The position numbers and the translations under genes are program-made. Source: Nocardia salmonicida NBRC 13393 (GTDB lineage: Bacteria > Actinomycetota > Actinomycetes > Mycobacteriales > Mycobacteriaceae). Taken from it: 64,000 nt of DNA. Under the pieces are notes generated by a model. The model had not been told where the DNA came from and made no database searches. It saw only the letters and a list, made by a program, of their open reading frames with translations. Where the stretch lies: NCBI RefSeq assembly GCF_001613085.1, contig NZ_BDBR01000003.1, positions 62,001 through 126,000 of the forward strand. The letters are read 5' to 3'. Below are positions 34,691 to 42,783 of the stretch, in pieces (within the stretch, counting starts at the first letter, position 1; each line of letters opens with the position of its first letter).

Positions 34691-35110
34691 TCAGAGCTGG
34701 CCGGTGGCTTCACGCCAGGCGCGCTCCTTCTTGATCCAGATGTTGTCCTGCGGGAATTCGTCGATGCTGGTGACCCGACGGATCTCGGTCTTGGTGCCGG
34801 GGCCGACATAGGGCATTCGCTTGGCCCACTCGATCGCCTCCTCCTTGGAGGCCACGTTGAGGATGTAGTACCCGCCGAACAGCTCCTTGGTCTCCCCGTA
34901 GGGCCCGTCGGTGATCACCGGGGTCTCCGACGAGTAGTCCACAACCACGCCCTGGGCCGCATCGTCGAGCCCCTCGGCGGCGACGAGTACCCCGGCACTG
35001 ATCAACTCGTCGTTGAACTTGCCCATGGTCTCGAGAATCTCGTTGAAGTCGATATCGGCCATGGCGGCCCAGGCTTCGTCGGTGGCGCGCATGATCAGCA
35101 TGTACTTCAT
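34691..35110 (-). CDS. DGPF/YCII-domain protein, ECF42 partner
   Basis: 139 residues starting MKYMLIMRATDEAW with the YCII-related fold and the signature VITDGPYGETKELFGGYYIL. Such DGPF proteins are the conserved neighbours and targets of ECF42 sigma factors; their biochemical role is unclear, though the fold resembles small dimeric enzymes. First gene of the two-gene operon, with a candidate ECF42 promoter about 60-85 bases upstream. Confidence 0.9.
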   Translation of the reverse strand: MKYMLIMRATDEAWAAMADIDFNEILETMGKFNDELISAGVLVAAEGLDDAAQGVVVDYSSETPVITDGPYGETKELFGGYYILNVASKEEAIEWAKRMPYVGPGTKTEIRRVTSIDEFPQDNIWIKKERAWREATGQL

Positions 35111-35168
35111 GGTTTCGTCTCCTCGGATCGGTGGGGACCCGCCTGCCGGGCCCTGCGTTCATCCCTAG

Positions 35169-35196
35169 GTCGAACGGGCACCACGGCAGATCGACA
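35169..35196 (-). promoter_or_regulatory. Candidate ECF42 promoter
   Basis: On the minus strand TGTCGA (35196-35191) is followed after 18 bases by CGAC (35172-35169). The reported ECF42 signature is TGTCGA at -35 and CGA/TC at -10, as I recall it, so this would let the sigma factor drive its own DGPF-sigma operon. Confidence 0.6.
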
Positions 35197-35363
35197 CCCG
35201 GCCGAAAATTCTTTTTCGCGAGTGTTCGGCAGCCTACGACGAGTGCGGGATGCGCGCCTCGACGACGGACACGAATCCCCGATTCGGATATTCAAGATCG
35301 TCCGGCGTGATACAGATCGAAGAGGTTTGTCATGCTGACAGCCACCTAGCGAAGGAGTCACTC

Positions 35364-36143
35364 GTGAGCGCAGTCCTCGTCGAGCAACGCGAGCATGTGC
35401 TCGTTATCGTGCTGAATCGGCCCGAAGCCATGAACTCGGTCAACGCCGAAGTGAGCACCGGGGTCGGCGAGGCGCTCGAGCGAGCCGAGGCCGATCCGGA
35501 GATCCGCGCGGTGGTTCTCACCGGCGCGGGCGAGCGGGCGTTCTGCGCCGGCGCGGATCTGAAGGCGCTGAGTCGTGGTGAGTCGATTCTCGCCCCAGGA
35601 CATGAGGATTGGAACCTGGCCGGGTACGTCCGACACGCGATCAGCAAGCCGACCATCGCCGCGGTGAACGGTTTCGCGCTAGGCGGCGGTACCGAACTCG
35701 TCCTGGCCAGCGATCTCGCGGTCGCCGCCGAGACTGCCACCTTCGGCCTGCCCGAAGTCGCCCGCGGCCTGTTCGCCGCGGCCGGTGGCGCGTTCCGCCT
35801 GCCCGAGCAGCTGCCGCGCAAGGTGGCGATGGAGATGATCCTCACCGGCGAGCCGATCACCGCGGCCCGCGCGCTGGAGCTGGGCCTGATCAATCGTGTC
35901 GTCCCGGCCGCCGAGGTACTCGAGGCGGCGCTGGCACTAGCCGGTCGGATCGCCGACAACGCGCCGCTGGCGGTGCAGGCGAGCAAGCGGGTGGCGCTGG
36001 GCATCCTCGACGGCAAGCTCGCCGACGACGCCGCCTGGGACCAGTCCAACCGCGAGATCATGGCCGTCGCGGTGACCGAGGACATGCGTGAGGGCGCCAT
36101 CGCTTTCGCGCAGAAGCGCAAGCCGAACTGGCAGGCGCGCTGA
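35364..36143 (+). CDS. Enoyl-CoA hydratase/isomerase (crotonase family)
   Basis: 259 residues. The oxyanion-hole segments are FCAGADLKALSRGE and ALGGGTELVLASDLAVAAE. The second catalytic Glu region reads LPEVARGLFAAAGGAFRLP, so the Glu that aligns with Glu164 of rat hydratase is not clear (GAFRLP replaces GGTQRLP), while the first, within GGGTELVL, is present. It probably acts on short or medium enoyl-CoA. The GTG at 35364 with GAAGGAG seven bases upstream is the start. Confidence 0.87.
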   Translation: MSAVLVEQREHVLVIVLNRPEAMNSVNAEVSTGVGEALERAEADPEIRAVVLTGAGERAFCAGADLKALSRGESILAPGHEDWNLAGYVRHAISKPTIAAVNGFALGGGTELVLASDLAVAAETATFGLPEVARGLFAAAGGAFRLPEQLPRKVAMEMILTGEPITAARALELGLINRVVPAAEVLEAALALAGRIADNAPLAVQASKRVALGILDGKLADDAAWDQSNREIMAVAVTEDMREGAIAFAQKRKPNWQAR

Positions 36144-36147
36144 CCCG

Positions 36148-36954
36148 GTGCGGATCCTGATCCTCGGCGCCTCCGGTTTCGTCGGCAGCGCGCTGCACGC
36201 GCACTTCGCCGAGAACCACGAGGTCGTCGGGACCAGCCGGGGCGGGCACGGTCTCGCCCCGGTGGATCTCGCCGACACCGGCGCGGTGCGGACACTGCTC
36301 GAGCAGGGGTTCGACGTGGTGGTCCACACCGCCGGTGTCGTGGATCTCGCTGCCGCGCAACGCGATCCCGCCGCCGCCTACGCGGCGAACGTCGCGCCGA
36401 TGGTGCCGCTGCTCGAGGCCGTCGACGATACCGGCGCCAAACTCGTCTACCTGTCGACCGACAATGTCTTCGACGGCACGGCCGACCACTATGACGAAAG
36501 CGCGACGCGCACACCGATCAACGTCTACGGCGAGACCAAGGTGGCCGCCGAGGATCTGGTCCTCGCACAGGAGCGCCACTTGGTTGTTCGCCTCCCGCTC
36601 GTGTACGGGCGCAGCCCGTTGTCGAACAAATTCCTGGCCCGCTTCGCCGCACCCGAGATCCAGGCGCGCACCGACATCGTGTGCAATCCGCTGTACCTGC
36701 CGAGCCTGGCGCCCGCGCTCGAGCAGCTCGCCGACGAATCGTGCGTCGTGCATATCGCGGGCGCGGAAACCCTCAGCCGCTACGCCCTCATGACCCGGGT
36801 CCGCGACCACCTCGACGCCCCGGCGCGCATCGTGGCAACCGATCGCTTCAGCACAGCACCGGACTGCCCACGGCCATTACGCCTGGTCATGCACAGTAAC
36901 CGGCACAGCCTGACCGGCCCGGACGTCGATACCGCTCTCGCTGATCTGCACTGA
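36148..36954 (+). CDS. RmlD-like NAD(P)-dependent sugar reductase/epimerase
   Basis: 268 residues, extended SDR related to dTDP-4-dehydrorhamnose reductase. Rossmann glycine motif GASGFVGSALHAHF at residues 7-20; STDNVFDG near residue 101 replaces STDYVFDG, and the catalytic Tyr and Lys are in NVYGETKVAAED. It lacks any neighbouring dTDP-rhamnose genes, so it may act on another keto-sugar or small molecule. The GTG start at 36148 lies four bases after the enoyl-CoA hydratase stop, suggesting one transcript. Confidence 0.8.
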   Translation: MRILILGASGFVGSALHAHFAENHEVVGTSRGGHGLAPVDLADTGAVRTLLEQGFDVVVHTAGVVDLAAAQRDPAAAYAANVAPMVPLLEAVDDTGAKLVYLSTDNVFDGTADHYDESATRTPINVYGETKVAAEDLVLAQERHLVVRLPLVYGRSPLSNKFLARFAAPEIQARTDIVCNPLYLPSLAPALEQLADESCVVHIAGAETLSRYALMTRVRDHLDAPARIVATDRFSTAPDCPRPLRLVMHSNRHSLTGPDVDTALADLH

Positions 36955-36981
36955 TCCCCTGGTTGGCATTGACGCTCAACC

Positions 36982-37005
36982 AAGAGTGAGTGTACAGTCA
37001 CTCAC
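36982..37005. promoter_or_regulatory. TetR operator 1 (autoregulatory)
   Basis: AAGAGTGAGTGTACAGTCAC followed by TCAC; it contains a perfect inverted repeat GTGAGTG-tacagt-CACTCAC at 36986-37005. It abuts the TetR ATG at 37006 and is matched by the site at 37619. Confidence 0.75.
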
Positions 37006-37575
37006 ATGACCAAGCGCGGTGCCACCCTCTCCACCTCGGACGTCCGGCGAGACGCAGTTGTCGACGCCGCGATCATCGAGTTCGCAAAAACCGGCTACCA
37101 CGGCACCCCGATCAACACCGTCGCCGCGCGCGCCGACATCTCCCCCGCTTACGTCTTCAAACTCTTCCCCGGCAAGGTAGCCCTGTTCGTCGCCGCGCTC
37201 GATCACTGCTTCGACCTCGTCGAACGCGCGATGTCCACGGGCGCGGCCAATTCCACCGCCGAGGACCCGGCCGGAATCCTGCACGACATGGGCGGCGCCT
37301 ACGCCGAACTCATCGCCGACAAGAGCCTGCTCATGCTGCAGGTGCACGCCCAATCCGCCACCGACATCCCGGAAATCGCCGACGCGCTGCGCCGCGGCCT
37401 GGCCAAGGTGACCACGTTCGTGCAGCGCCGCTCCGGCGGCGCCCCCGAGCAGATCCAGTACTTCATCGCCTACGGCCAGCTGTGCCACCTCGTCACCACC
37501 CTCGGACTCGACGGCAACGACAGCCCCTGGGCCACCGCCCTCACCACGGGAATGCGCCACCCGAAGGCCCACTGA
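37006..37575 (+). CDS. TetR-family regulator
   Basis: 189 residues. Helix-turn-helix at about 15-60 (RRDAVVDAAIIEFAKTGYHG, VAARADISPAYVFKLFPGKVAL). The ligand domain has CFDLVERAMSTGA and LLMLQVHAQSATDIPEIADAL, a type common in Nocardia and Streptomyces TetRs beside quinone reductases. A near-identical operator precedes both this gene and the reductase gene at 37659, so it likely represses itself and that gene. Confidence 0.88.
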   Translation: MTKRGATLSTSDVRRDAVVDAAIIEFAKTGYHGTPINTVAARADISPAYVFKLFPGKVALFVAALDHCFDLVERAMSTGAANSTAEDPAGILHDMGGAYAELIADKSLLMLQVHAQSATDIPEIADALRRGLAKVTTFVQRRSGGAPEQIQYFIAYGQLCHLVTTLGLDGNDSPWATALTTGMRHPKAH

Positions 37576-37581
37576 CCCCTT

Positions 37582-37614
37582 GCTCCAGCCCTTTCCGGTT
37601 GGAGCTTTCTTTTC
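37582..37614 (+). terminator. Rho-independent terminator after TetR gene
   Basis: GCTCCA pairs with TGGAGC across a 12-base loop and is followed by TTTCTTTT, one of the few T-tracts in this window. It stops TetR transcripts before the reductase operator. Confidence 0.75.
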
Positions 37615-37618
37615 CACC

Positions 37619-37642
37619 AAGAGTGATTGACCAGTCACACAC
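37619..37642. promoter_or_regulatory. TetR operator 2 (reductase promoter)
   Basis: AAGAGTGATTGACCAGTCAC followed by ACAC matches the autoregulatory site at 36982-37005 at 20 of 24 positions. It lies 17 bases before the reductase ATG. Confidence 0.72.
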
Positions 37643-37658
37643 TACGGAAGGCAGCCTG

Positions 37659-38678
37659 ATGAACACCATTACCGCCACCGAGATCGTCCTGCCCGGCCGA
37701 GTGGACCCGAGCGGCCTGCTCGTCACCCGACGCGAACTCCCCGCGCCAGGCCCCGGTCGCGCGCTGGTCCGAGTCGAAGCCTCCGGAGTGTCCTTCGCCG
37801 AGCAGCAGATGCGCCGCGGCAAGTACTTCGACCAGCCGCCCTTCCCCTTCGTCCCCGGCTACGACCTGGTCGGCACGGTGATCGCGGCCGACGACGCGAC
37901 GCTGATCGGGCAACGGGTCGCCGCGCTGACCAAGACCGGCGGCTGGAGCAGCCACGTCGACCTCGACGCCGCCGACCTGATCCCGGTGCCGGACACGCTG
38001 GACGCCGCCGACGCGGAAACCTTTGTCGTGAACGGCATTACCGCCTGGCAGATGCTGCACCGCACGGCCGACGTCCGGCCCGGCGACACGATCCTCGTCC
38101 ACGGCGCCAACGGCGGCGTCGGCTCGACACTGGTCCAATTAGCCAGGGCCGCGGGCATTCACGTGATCGGCACCGCGTCCGCTCGCCATGCCGACGCGGT
38201 CTCCGCACTGGGCGCCACCTGGATCGACTACCGCGGCGATGTGCCGCAACAGGTTCGAACTCTCGCACCACAGGGCGTCGATGCCGTCTTCGATCACGTC
38301 GGCGGGACCGGCATCACCGACTCGTTCGACCTGCTCGCCGACGGCGGCACACTCGTTTCCTACGGAACGGCCGCCACCAAGAACGACGAGGGCGACTCCC
38401 GGCTGCCGGTCTTGAAGCTGTTCGCCCGCCTGCTGTGGTGGAACATGCTGCCCAACAAGCGAAGTGCCCACTTCTACAACCTGTGGGCGGGCAAACGCAA
38501 CCTCACCCGCTTCCGTGCTCGTATCGCCGAAGATCTCGCCCAGGTCTTCGCGCTCGCCGCCGCGGGTACCGTCACCGCCCAGGTCGCGGCCCGTATCACG
38601 CTCACCGATGCCGCCCGAGCGATGGAGCTCGCCGAATCCGGCACCGTCACCGGCAAAGTCGTCCTCGTCAGCGCCTGA
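37659..38678 (+). CDS. Zinc-free MDR NADPH:quinone reductase-like protein
   Basis: 339 residues, medium-chain dehydrogenase superfamily. GroES-like N-domain with SGVSFAEQQMRRGKYFDQPP and FPFVPGYDLVGTVIA; the cofactor site is ILVHGANGGVGSTLVQLARAA. No zinc-binding Cys/His sets are present, as in quinone reductases. It would reduce quinones or enones with NADPH, fitting electrophile detoxification. ATG at 37659 with GGAAGG. Expected to be repressed by the upstream TetR. Confidence 0.88.
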   Translation: MNTITATEIVLPGRVDPSGLLVTRRELPAPGPGRALVRVEASGVSFAEQQMRRGKYFDQPPFPFVPGYDLVGTVIAADDATLIGQRVAALTKTGGWSSHVDLDAADLIPVPDTLDAADAETFVVNGITAWQMLHRTADVRPGDTILVHGANGGVGSTLVQLARAAGIHVIGTASARHADAVSALGATWIDYRGDVPQQVRTLAPQGVDAVFDHVGGTGITDSFDLLADGGTLVSYGTAATKNDEGDSRLPVLKLFARLLWWNMLPNKRSAHFYNLWAGKRNLTRFRARIAEDLAQVFALAAAGTVTAQVAARITLTDAARAMELAESGTVTGKVVLVSA

Positions 38679-38703
38679 CCCGCTCACACACTGGAGATCG
38701 ATC

Positions 38704-39276
38704 ATGTACGTTTCACAGCCCGTTCGCACCGTCCTCGACAATCGGCCCATCTACCTGAGCTTCGGCCTCGCCTGGCTCGTCGGCCACGGCGCCTTCGCCC
38801 TCAGCCATGGTCCGAACCCGCTGCTCGATCTACCGAGTTTCGTGCCGAGCGCGCTCCTCGGGGTCGGCTTGCTAGCGGCCATGATCGTGACCACCGTGGT
38901 CTCCATGAGAGCCCAGCGCGGCGCGACGGGACGGGAAGCGGTCGTGGGCAACCTGCTCGGCGCCTCGTGGCTGATCGGTTTCGCGGCGCTGTTCTTCCTG
39001 ATCACGGCGCTCGGTTCCACGCTGAGCCCCGATACCGCCGCGACCCTGTGGCCGACCGGATCCGGGCTGATCGTCGGACTGCTCTACCTGGCAGGCGGTG
39101 CCGCCTACCGCGACGTCCTGCAGTACACACTCGGCGCATGGCTTGCCGTGAGTTCCACGGCCGCACTGTTTCTCGACGGCGCGTACCTGTACTGGGCGCT
39201 GGCGCTGGCCGGTGGCGGCAGCTATCTGCTCGCCGCCGCGATCGAGCCGCGCCGGATTGCCGCCGCGGCAGCCTGA
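38704..39276 (+). CDS. Six-helix membrane protein of unknown function
   Basis: 190 residues with about six hydrophobic segments (IYLSFGLAWLVGHGAFAL, ALLGVGLLAAMIVTTVV, LIGFAALFFLITALG, GLIVGLLYLAGGAAY, LGAWLAVSSTAALFL, ALALAGGGSYLLAAAI). I do not recognise the family. It starts 25 bases after the quinone reductase with GGAG upstream, so it is probably in the same TetR-controlled transcript. Confidence 0.8.
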   Translation: MYVSQPVRTVLDNRPIYLSFGLAWLVGHGAFALSHGPNPLLDLPSFVPSALLGVGLLAAMIVTTVVSMRAQRGATGREAVVGNLLGASWLIGFAALFFLITALGSTLSPDTAATLWPTGSGLIVGLLYLAGGAAYRDVLQYTLGAWLAVSSTAALFLDGAYLYWALALAGGGSYLLAAAIEPRRIAAAAA

Positions 39277-39285
39277 GATTTCAGC

Positions 39286-39318
39286 AACGTGCCCGTCCGA
39301 CTTCCGGGCGGGCACGTT
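39286..39318. terminator. Bidirectional hairpin terminator
   Basis: AACGTGCCCG pairs with CGGGCACGTT across a 13-base loop, between the membrane-protein gene and the convergent TetR gene. Confidence 0.75.
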
Positions 39319-39325
39319 CTGCGTT

Positions 39326-39934
39326 TCAGCTCGATGGCTGCGCGCTGATCGCAGTTCCCATCCATCGGTGCAGGTAGCGGCGCAATTCTTCGTCGGAGCG
39401 TGTCGGACTACCCGGCGACAGGAAGAACGACTGCATCGTGCGCAGGACGTACTCGACGAGTTCGCGCAGGGCGGGCTCGTCGTAACCATGAGCGGCCCAG
39501 TCGACATCGAAGCGGCGGATCATGGTCATGCCGAAAGCTTGGGCCTCGTCGGAAGTGATGCTCTCCGGATGGACGTTGGAGTACGAACTCGACAGCAGAA
39601 TGCCCAGGTGGGGCGTACGACGGACATCAGTGAGGGTGAAGACGACGGCCTCGGTCATCGCCTCGACGGGGTCAGCGAGGCCACTGACCTGGTTGGTGAG
39701 TCGGTCGAGGAAATCGTCGACCGAGGCGATGGCCGCGGCGGTCATGAGCGCGTCGGCGCTGGGGAAATACCGATAGACCGTCTGGCGGATGACGCCGAGC
39801 GATTCGGCCACGTCGGCGATGCTGATCTCCGCACCGGTCCGGCCGATCAGTTCGACTGCCGCGGCGATGATCCGGCGGGTCGCCTCCGCATCGTCCCCCG
39901 GCGGACTACCGCCCCACCCACGTCTACGTGCCAC
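39326..39934 (-). CDS. TetR-family regulator
   Basis: 202 residues from the GTG at 39934. Helix-turn-helix at about 18-62 (ATRRIIAAAVELIGRTG, VAESLGVIRQTVYRYFPSADAL). The frame opens at 39988, but that start lies inside the candidate operator shared with the divergent PF10118 gene, so the GTG is preferred. The ligand domain is unassigned. It probably controls the divergent PF10118/membrane-protein pair. Confidence 0.83.
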   Translation of the reverse strand: MARRRGWGGSPPGDDAEATRRIIAAAVELIGRTGAEISIADVAESLGVIRQTVYRYFPSADALMTAAAIASVDDFLDRLTNQVSGLADPVEAMTEAVVFTLTDVRRTPHLGILLSSSYSNVHPESITSDEAQAFGMTMIRRFDVDWAAHGYDEPALRELVEYVLRTMQSFFLSPGSPTRSDEELRRYLHRWMGTAISAQPSS

Positions 39935-39983
39935 CGGGTGGACGCTAGCACAACCCCAGGTCAGAGCGAATTCCGTCAAAGTG

Positions 39984-40013
39984 ATCATACACTCGGCCGC
40001 CTATTCGTATGAT
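39984..40013. promoter_or_regulatory. Candidate operator between TetR and PF10118 genes
   Basis: ATCATAC (39984-39990) and GTATGAT (40007-40013) are perfect inverted arms with a 16-base spacer in the divergent promoter region. Confidence 0.5.
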
Positions 40014-40055
40014 TGCTTCAATCAACCGAGTGGCAGACAACGAGGTAACCCCACC

Positions 40056-40982
40056 GTGACCGATCTTCACGTCCGCAAAATGGACTTCGCGTTCTCCGAC
40101 TACGACGTGCCGTTCCTGTGGAACCCACAGAACCCGGCGTTCTCGTCGATGGCCAATGCCGTCTCATTCCTGGCGATCGGCTTCGAGAAAATGATCGTGC
40201 AGCTGATCACGCAGGCGAAACCGCAGATCACCGACCCCGAGGTGGCCGAGGAGGCCGACGCGTTCATGCGCCAGGAGGGTCAGCATTCCAACGCCCACCG
40301 CCAGCATGTGAAGGCGCTGATCCGCCGCTACCCGGGCCTGCAGGAGACCCTCGACGCGGTGATCGGCGAGTTCGACAAGCTCACCGCCGAGACGCCGGTG
40401 AAGTACCGCCTCGCCTACACCGCCGACCTCGAGGCGACCTTCACGCCGGTGTTCAAGCTGATGCTCGACAACGACAAGAATCTGTTCGCCCCCGGCGACG
40501 ATCGTGTCGCCTCACTGTTCATCTGGCATTTCGTCGAGGAAGTCGAGCATCGCAGCTCGGCGCTGATCATCTTCAACTCGGTGGTCGACAGTGAGCTGTA
40601 CCGCATGCGGGTGGCGGCGTCGATCTTCCGGCACGTGCTGCAGGTGATCCGGGTGGCGTGCGAAGGCTTCAACGAGCATGTGCCGCTGGAAGATCGGCAG
40701 GTCGACGCGCTGTCGATGTTCGCCAACTACCGCAGGGGCCAGACTCTGCGCCGCTGGCTGCCCTTCCTCCAGCCGGCCGACAACGGGACGATGCCGCGCG
40801 CGTTCGACGATCTCGGGCTGGGCGAACAGCTCGTCGCACTGGGCGGCATCATCCGCAGTCAGATGCCGCGCCACAATCCCGCGCACGAGAAGCTGCCCGT
40901 GCTCGCCGACGAGTGGTTCCGCCGCTACGACGAGGGCTATGACGTCACCCGTTGGTACACCGCCGATTCCGTCAGCTCGTAG
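40056..40982 (+). CDS. PF10118-type predicted metal-dependent hydrolase
   Basis: 308 residues, all-helical. MRQEGQHSNAHRQHVKAL and FIWHFVEEVEHRSSALIIF supply the Glu/His pairs that would bind two metal ions in a ferritin-like bundle; LAYTADLEATFTPVF adds another Glu. The family is annotated as predicted metal-dependent hydrolase, but the layout is closer to di-iron enzymes. Start is the GTG at 40056. The next gene, a multi-helix membrane protein, follows 11 bases later. Confidence 0.8.
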   Translation: MTDLHVRKMDFAFSDYDVPFLWNPQNPAFSSMANAVSFLAIGFEKMIVQLITQAKPQITDPEVAEEADAFMRQEGQHSNAHRQHVKALIRRYPGLQETLDAVIGEFDKLTAETPVKYRLAYTADLEATFTPVFKLMLDNDKNLFAPGDDRVASLFIWHFVEEVEHRSSALIIFNSVVDSELYRMRVAASIFRHVLQVIRVACEGFNEHVPLEDRQVDALSMFANYRRGQTLRRWLPFLQPADNGTMPRAFDDLGLGEQLVALGGIIRSQMPRHNPAHEKLPVLADEWFRRYDEGYDVTRWYTADSVSS

Positions 40983-40993
40983 AAGGTATCCCG

Positions 40994-42145
40994 ATGGCTG
41001 ATCACTGTTCCCCCACCTTCGCCGACCTCGCTCACCAACTCGGCTTCTCCTGCGAGGAAGCGGGCGGTCTCGTCGAATTCCGCAGCCCGTTCGCCCTGGA
41101 GAACTGGACCCTGCCGGTCCTCGAACTCACCATCGTCGTCGGCGCGATTCTCGCGCTCTGGTACGCGATCATGCGCTTGCGCCGCCACGGCGACCCCACC
41201 AACCTGGTCCTGTGGTTCGGCGCCACCGCCTATTTGTTCATTATCGAACCGCCCCTGTATTTCCCGGCCGCGTTCGGTATCGAAGACCACATCGACACGA
41301 TGTTCGCGCACAACGTGTTCACCGTGGACTTCCTCTGGGGCCGCCTACCCCTCTACATCATCGCGATCTATCCGCTGATGGCGACGATGGCGTTCGGCAT
41401 CGTCCGGATGCTCGGTATCTTCCGTCGATACGGTGTCCTGATCGGCGCCACCTGCGTCGGTTTCGTCCACCACGCCTTCTACGAGATCTTCGATCACCTC
41501 GGGCCGCAGCTGCGCTGGTGGGAATGGACGGTGGACAACCCGATCAATCAGCCCATGTTCGATTCGGTCCCGATGGGCAGCGTCGTGGTATTCGCGGCGC
41601 TGTGGCCGATGTCGCTCGCTTTCTGCGTGCAGTATTTCGTCGGCCGCCACGTCGATGACGGCAGAAGTTTCTCCGGCATCGAATTGACGTGGCGCACCAT
41701 CGTCATCGGCCTGCTGGCCTCGCTCGGCACCTTCCTGCTCCCCCTGCCCGCGACCGTCATCGGCATGAGCAGCGACACCGTGCGTGGCATCGTCTACGCA
41801 CTGGAGTTGGCCGTCCTCGCCGTGGTCGCCGGATTCGTGATGATCCGCCAGTGGACCCAATTGCGCCAGGGCTCCGCGACCCCTTCGCAGTACACAGACC
41901 CGTTCGTCCAGCGGTTCGCCACGCTCTATCTCGCCATCTTCGCGCTCCTCTGGATCGCGTCACTGCCCGACTTCTTCGACGCCGTCGACGGTCGGACGAG
42001 CAACGGCGATCCCATCGGAAACCTCTGGTACACAGCGGCCTGCTTCGTCATCGCCATCGCATCGGTCGTGGCCACTTTCACCGTGCCACGCGCACAGGCC
42101 AGTCCAGAGGCCGCTGTTTCGGCGGCTTCGAACGTGCCCAGCTGA
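40994..42145 (+). CDS. Nine-helix membrane protein of unknown function
   Basis: 383 residues with about nine hydrophobic segments, including LTIVVGAILALWYAI, YIIAIYPLMATMAFGIVRML, and VVVFAALWPMSLAFCVQYFV. His- and Glu-containing membrane turns (FVHHAFYEIFDHLG, EDHIDTMFAHNVF) could bind metal. I do not recognise the family. It is co-transcribed with the PF10118 gene 11 bases upstream and might act as its membrane partner. Confidence 0.8.
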   Translation: MADHCSPTFADLAHQLGFSCEEAGGLVEFRSPFALENWTLPVLELTIVVGAILALWYAIMRLRRHGDPTNLVLWFGATAYLFIIEPPLYFPAAFGIEDHIDTMFAHNVFTVDFLWGRLPLYIIAIYPLMATMAFGIVRMLGIFRRYGVLIGATCVGFVHHAFYEIFDHLGPQLRWWEWTVDNPINQPMFDSVPMGSVVVFAALWPMSLAFCVQYFVGRHVDDGRSFSGIELTWRTIVIGLLASLGTFLLPLPATVIGMSSDTVRGIVYALELAVLAVVAGFVMIRQWTQLRQGSATPSQYTDPFVQRFATLYLAIFALLWIASLPDFFDAVDGRTSNGDPIGNLWYTAACFVIAIASVVATFTVPRAQASPEAAVSAASNVPS

Positions 42146-42281
42146 TCCAGCACCAGCGGTGCCGAGGCTAACCGGCATGAAAGGCGATGATGTCGGCGCG
42201 CAGGACAGGCGCCGACATCATCGCCAACTTCCACGACATGGTGCGCCGCGCAAGTGACTTCAGCCTGCGGCTGTACCGACG

Positions 42282-42680
42282 TCACCCGGCGAATTTCGCG
42301 ACAGCCTGGGCGGTGACCGGGGTGAACAGGTTGATCAGGTTGCCGTCGGGGTCTCGAAGCAGCAGCGACCGGTTGCCCCACGGCATCGTCGTCGGCTCGT
42401 TGACGAAGCCGTCGACACTGTCCTGCAACCTCCGGTAGTCGGCGTCGACGTCGGGGACCATGAACTCGATGATCGCGGTGTGGTTGTCGGCCGGGCTCGC
42501 ACTGCCTGCGCCGAACAGAGCAACCGTACGGACGCTTCCGATCGCGAGCGTGCCGACCGACGTGATGATCTCGGCGAAATCCGGTGTAGCCCACGTGGCT
42601 TCGACACCGGTCACCCGCTGATAGAAGCCGACCAGTTGTTCGATGTCGTCGGTGATCAGGCGGATCGAGACGAGGTTCAT
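42282..42680 (-). CDS. VOC/glyoxalase-fold protein
   Basis: 132 residues, two beta-alpha-beta-beta-beta modules: MNLVSIRLITDDIEQLVGFYQRV is the first and MVPDVDADYRRLQDSVDGF begins the second, ending LLLRDPDGNLINLFTPV. The metal-ligand Glu is in AIIEFMVPD, and a second in the final strand is replaced (NLINLF). Dioxygenase, lyase or binding roles are all possible. It is divergent from a WYL-domain regulator with a clear operator between. Confidence 0.85.
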   Translation of the reverse strand: MNLVSIRLITDDIEQLVGFYQRVTGVEATWATPDFAEIITSVGTLAIGSVRTVALFGAGSASPADNHTAIIEFMVPDVDADYRRLQDSVDGFVNEPTTMPWGNRSLLLRDPDGNLINLFTPVTAQAVAKFAG

Positions 42681-42739
42681 TGCGTGCTCCTGCTGTCGGG
42701 TGGGGCGGACGTTTCACCGCCGAACGCCACGGTAGAGCC

Positions 42740-42766
42740 CATACCGGACAGTTTCCGCCCGGTATG
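42740..42766. promoter_or_regulatory. Operator between VOC and WYL genes
   Basis: CATACCGG-N11-CCGGTATG, perfect eight-base arms, 17 bases before the WYL regulator start and 60 before the VOC start. Confidence 0.7.
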
Positions 42767-42783
42767 AATGCGAGAATTTCCCG

